Assembly: GCF_005144415.1 (NCBI RefSeq)
Contig: NZ_SWJE01000002.1
Location: forward strand, 75,723 to 139,722
From: Trinickia terrae
Lineage (GTDB): Bacteria > Pseudomonadota > Gammaproteobacteria > Burkholderiales > Burkholderiaceae
Direction: 5' to 3'
Length of the DNA stretch: 64,000 bases
Shown one piece after another: positions 61,977 through 64,000 of the stretch. Under the pieces are notes generated by a model. The model searched no databases. It worked only from the letters and a program-made list of their open reading frames with translations, and was not told the origin of the DNA. The number at the start of each line of letters is the position of its first letter. Within the stretch, counting starts at the first letter, position 1. Made by a program: the position numbers and the translations under genes.

Positions 61977-64000
61977 ATGTCCGATACCAGCACCCCTGTC
62001 GTCATCCATCGTGCCGACTACGCGCCGCCCGCCTTCCTGATCGATTCCGTCGCGCTCGAATTCGACCTCGTGCCCACGCGCACGATCGTCAGGAACACGA
62101 TGCGCATGCGCCGCAATCCCGGCGCGGTCCGCGCACCGCGTCTCGAACTGCTGGGCGAGCAGCTCGAGCTCGTCTCGGTGGCCGTGAACGGCGCGCCGCA
62201 TGCGGCCGCCCGCGCGCACGAGCACGGCCTCACGCTCGACGACGTGCCCGATGCGTTCGAGCTGACCATCGAAAGCGCTTGCGCGCCGGCCGAGAACACG
62301 ACGCTCTCGGGCCTCTATGTCTCGAGCGGCAACTTCTTCACGCAATGCGAAGCCGAAGGCTTTCGCCGCATCACCTACTTCCTCGACCGCCCCGACGTGA
62401 TGACCACCTACACGGTCACGCTGCGCGCGGACAAGACGGCCTATCCGGTGCTGCTCTCCAACGGCAACCTGATCGAGGAAGGCGACCTCCCCGACGGCCG
62501 CCACTTCGCGAAATGGGAAGACCCGTTCAAGAAGCCGAGCTATCTGTTCGCGCTCGTGGCCGGGCAGCTCGTCGCGCTCGAGGAGCGCATCAAGAGCGCG
62601 TCGGGCAAGGAAAAGCTGCTGCAGGTGTGGGTCGAGCCGCACGACCTCGGCAAGACGCGGCACGCGATGGAGTCGCTGATCCATTCGATCCGCTGGGACG
62701 AAGAGCGCTTCGGGCTCGAGCTCGATCTCGACCGCTTCATGATCGTCGCCGTGAGCGACTTCAACATGGGCGCAATGGAGAACAAAGGGCTCAACGTCTT
62801 CAATACGAAGTACGTGCTCGCGAATCCGGAAACGGCGACCGATACCGATTTCGCCAACATCGAGGCGGTGGTTGGCCACGAGTACTTCCACAACTGGACC
62901 GGCAACCGCGTCACCTGCCGCGACTGGTTCCAGTTGAGCCTGAAGGAAGGCCTCACCGTGTTCCGCGACCAGGAGTTCTCGGCCGACATGGCGGGCGGCG
63001 CGTCGAACGAAGCCGCGCGCGCCGTGAAGCGCATCGAGGACGTGCGCGTGCTGCGCCAGATGCAGTTCGCCGAGGATTCCGGTCCGATGGCGCACCCGGT
63101 GCGCCCCGAGAGCTACGTCGAGATCAACAACTTCTACACAATGACCGTCTACGAAAAAGGCGCGGAAGTCGTGCGGATGTACCAGACGCTGTTCGGCCGT
63201 GACGGCTTCAGACGCGGCATGGATCTCTACTTCAAGCGGCACGACGGGCAGGCCGTCACCTGCGACGACTTCCGCGTCGCGCTCGCCGACGCGAACGGCC
63301 GCGACCTCGCGCAGTTCGAGGGCTGGTACAGCCAGGCGGGCACGCCGCGCGTCTCGGTGTGGACGAACTATGACGCCACCGCGCTGCGCTACACGGTCAC
63401 GCTCAAGCAAGGCTACGGCGACGTCGCGCCAGCCGCGCGCGAGACGCAAACGGGGCCGCTCCTGATTCCGTTCGCGATCGGCCTGATCGGCCGCGACGGC
63501 GCCGACATGCCGCTGCGTCTCGACGGCGAGAGTGCCGCCGCCGGCACGACGCGCGTGCTCGAATTCACCGGGACCGAGCAGACCTTCACGTTCGTCGACG
63601 TGCGCGAGGAACCGCTGCCGTCGCTGCTGCGCAATTTCTCGGCGCCGGTCGTCGTCGAATACGACTACACGGCCGGCGAGCTCGCGTTCCTGCTCGCCCA
63701 CGACAGCGACCCGTTCAACCGCTGGGAAGCCGGCCAGCGGCTCGCGACGCGCGAGCTGCTCGCGCTCGCCGCCCGCGCCGCGCAAGACGCGCCGCTCTCG
63801 CTCGACGACTCGGTCGTGGCCGCATTCGCGCGCGTGCTGAACGACGAGACGCTGTCGCCCGCATTCCGCGAACTGGCGCTGATGCTGCCGTCCGAAGCCT
63901 ATCTGGCCGAGCAGATGGCCGAGTCGAACCCGGCGGCCGTGCACCGCGCGCGGCAGTTCGTGCGCAAGCGTCTCGCCGCGGCCTTGCGCGACGACTGGCT
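61977..64000 (+). CDS. pepN: Aminopeptidase N (partial, 3' end beyond window)
   Basis: This M1-family zinc aminopeptidase removes N-terminal residues from peptides in the cytoplasm. The frame from ATG at 61977 (MSDTSTPVVIHRADY) stays open to the window edge, giving 674 codons of a protein that is usually about 890 residues. The exopeptidase motif GAMEN appears in NMGAMENKGLN. The zinc site HExxH is GHEYFHNW, with the third ligand in LKEGLTVFRDQEF. No frameshift was noticed. The divergent DUF4136 gene is unrelated. Confidence 0.95.
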   Translation, partial: MSDTSTPVVIHRADYAPPAFLIDSVALEFDLVPTRTIVRNTMRMRRNPGAVRAPRLELLGEQLELVSVAVNGAPHAAARAHEHGLTLDDVPDAFELTIESACAPAENTTLSGLYVSSGNFFTQCEAEGFRRITYFLDRPDVMTTYTVTLRADKTAYPVLLSNGNLIEEGDLPDGRHFAKWEDPFKKPSYLFALVAGQLVALEERIKSASGKEKLLQVWVEPHDLGKTRHAMESLIHSIRWDEERFGLELDLDRFMIVAVSDFNMGAMENKGLNVFNTKYVLANPETATDTDFANIEAVVGHEYFHNWTGNRVTCRDWFQLSLKEGLTVFRDQEFSADMAGGASNEAARAVKRIEDVRVLRQMQFAEDSGPMAHPVRPESYVEINNFYTMTVYEKGAEVVRMYQTLFGRDGFRRGMDLYFKRHDGQAVTCDDFRVALADANGRDLAQFEGWYSQAGTPRVSVWTNYDATALRYTVTLKQGYGDVAPAARETQTGPLLIPFAIGLIGRDGADMPLRLDGESAAAGTTRVLEFTGTEQTFTFVDVREEPLPSLLRNFSAPVVVEYDYTAGELAFLLAHDSDPFNRWEAGQRLATRELLALAARAAQDAPLSLDDSVVAAFARVLNDETLSPAFRELALMLPSEAYLAEQMAESNPAAVHRARQFVRKRLAAALRDDW

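Noticed and set aside
61884-63944. 686-codon open frame antisense to pepN
   Set aside because: pepN has GAMEN and HExxH motifs in a frame open to the window edge; the antisense frame is compositional.

Overview
The window is a 64 kb chromosomal segment of a high-GC betaproteobacterium. The run gyrA, serC, pheA, hisC, tyrA, aroA, cmk, rpsA, ihfB, lapA, lapB, ugd, hldA, hldD, comEA-like, cysM on one strand, the two-piece heptose pathway, and an fds-type formate dehydrogenase all fit Burkholderiaceae, most likely Burkholderia sensu lato. The genus cannot be fixed from the sequence alone. No insertion sequence, prophage, CRISPR array or tRNA gene was seen. Most of the window is housekeeping and central metabolism, with short accessory stretches.

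Layout. 1-6.6 kb (mostly minus): etfB, the methionine importer metNIQ, a plus-strand alpha/beta hydrolase, an ECHDC3-like crotonase and a class II histone-deacetylase-like amidohydrolase. 6.9-8.1 kb: lytic transglycosylase mltB. 8.3-27.5 kb (all minus): a long block for LPS inner core and its control (hldD, hldA, ugd, lapB, lapA), ihfB, rpsA, cmk, aromatic amino acid, histidine and serine synthesis (a continuous tyrA-aroA frame, hisC, pheA, serC), a DUF2059 protein and gyrA. 28-31 kb (plus): an OmpA-family protein, ubiG, gph and tmRNA (ssrA). 31-32 kb: two small secreted proteins. 32-38.5 kb: a ModE-like/periplasmic-binding-like regulator divergent from the soluble NAD-dependent formate dehydrogenase operon fdsGBA-D. 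38.5-50.7 kb: single genes for an FAD monooxygenase, a CDF metal exporter, a TPR protein with a glycosyltransferase-like tail, an MFS carboxylate transporter, an acetyltransferase, an orphan membrane protein, a glutamine-amidotransferase-like hydrolase, an amidase and dsbB. 51-58.8 kb (plus): a purine-degradation cluster (xdhA, xdhB, xdhC, adenine deaminase, guanine deaminase) that feeds adenine and guanine to xanthine dehydrogenase. 58.8-64 kb: a flavin-halogenase-like protein, a TMEM165/GDT1 manganese exporter behind a yybP-ykoY riboswitch, a DUF4136 lipoprotein, and the 5' part of pepN, which runs off the end.

Most unusual content. (1) A dispersed hairpin repeat occurs as six units at four loci. 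It has a fixed AGCGCTAAAGCGC-type core and outer arms that differ between copies yet stay complementary. Units sit between genes, two of them immediately before a ribosome binding site, and one supplies the stop codon of xdhA. (2) A second GC-rich repeat lies directly before two start codons. At hisC an 11-bp stem beside it covers the ribosome binding site. (3) A third short repeat is built into coding sequence, as an in-frame insert in hisC and as the N-terminal tail of a monooxygenase. (4) tyrA and aroA share one uninterrupted frame. (5) A lone protein carries all the hallmark motifs of flavin-dependent halogenases.
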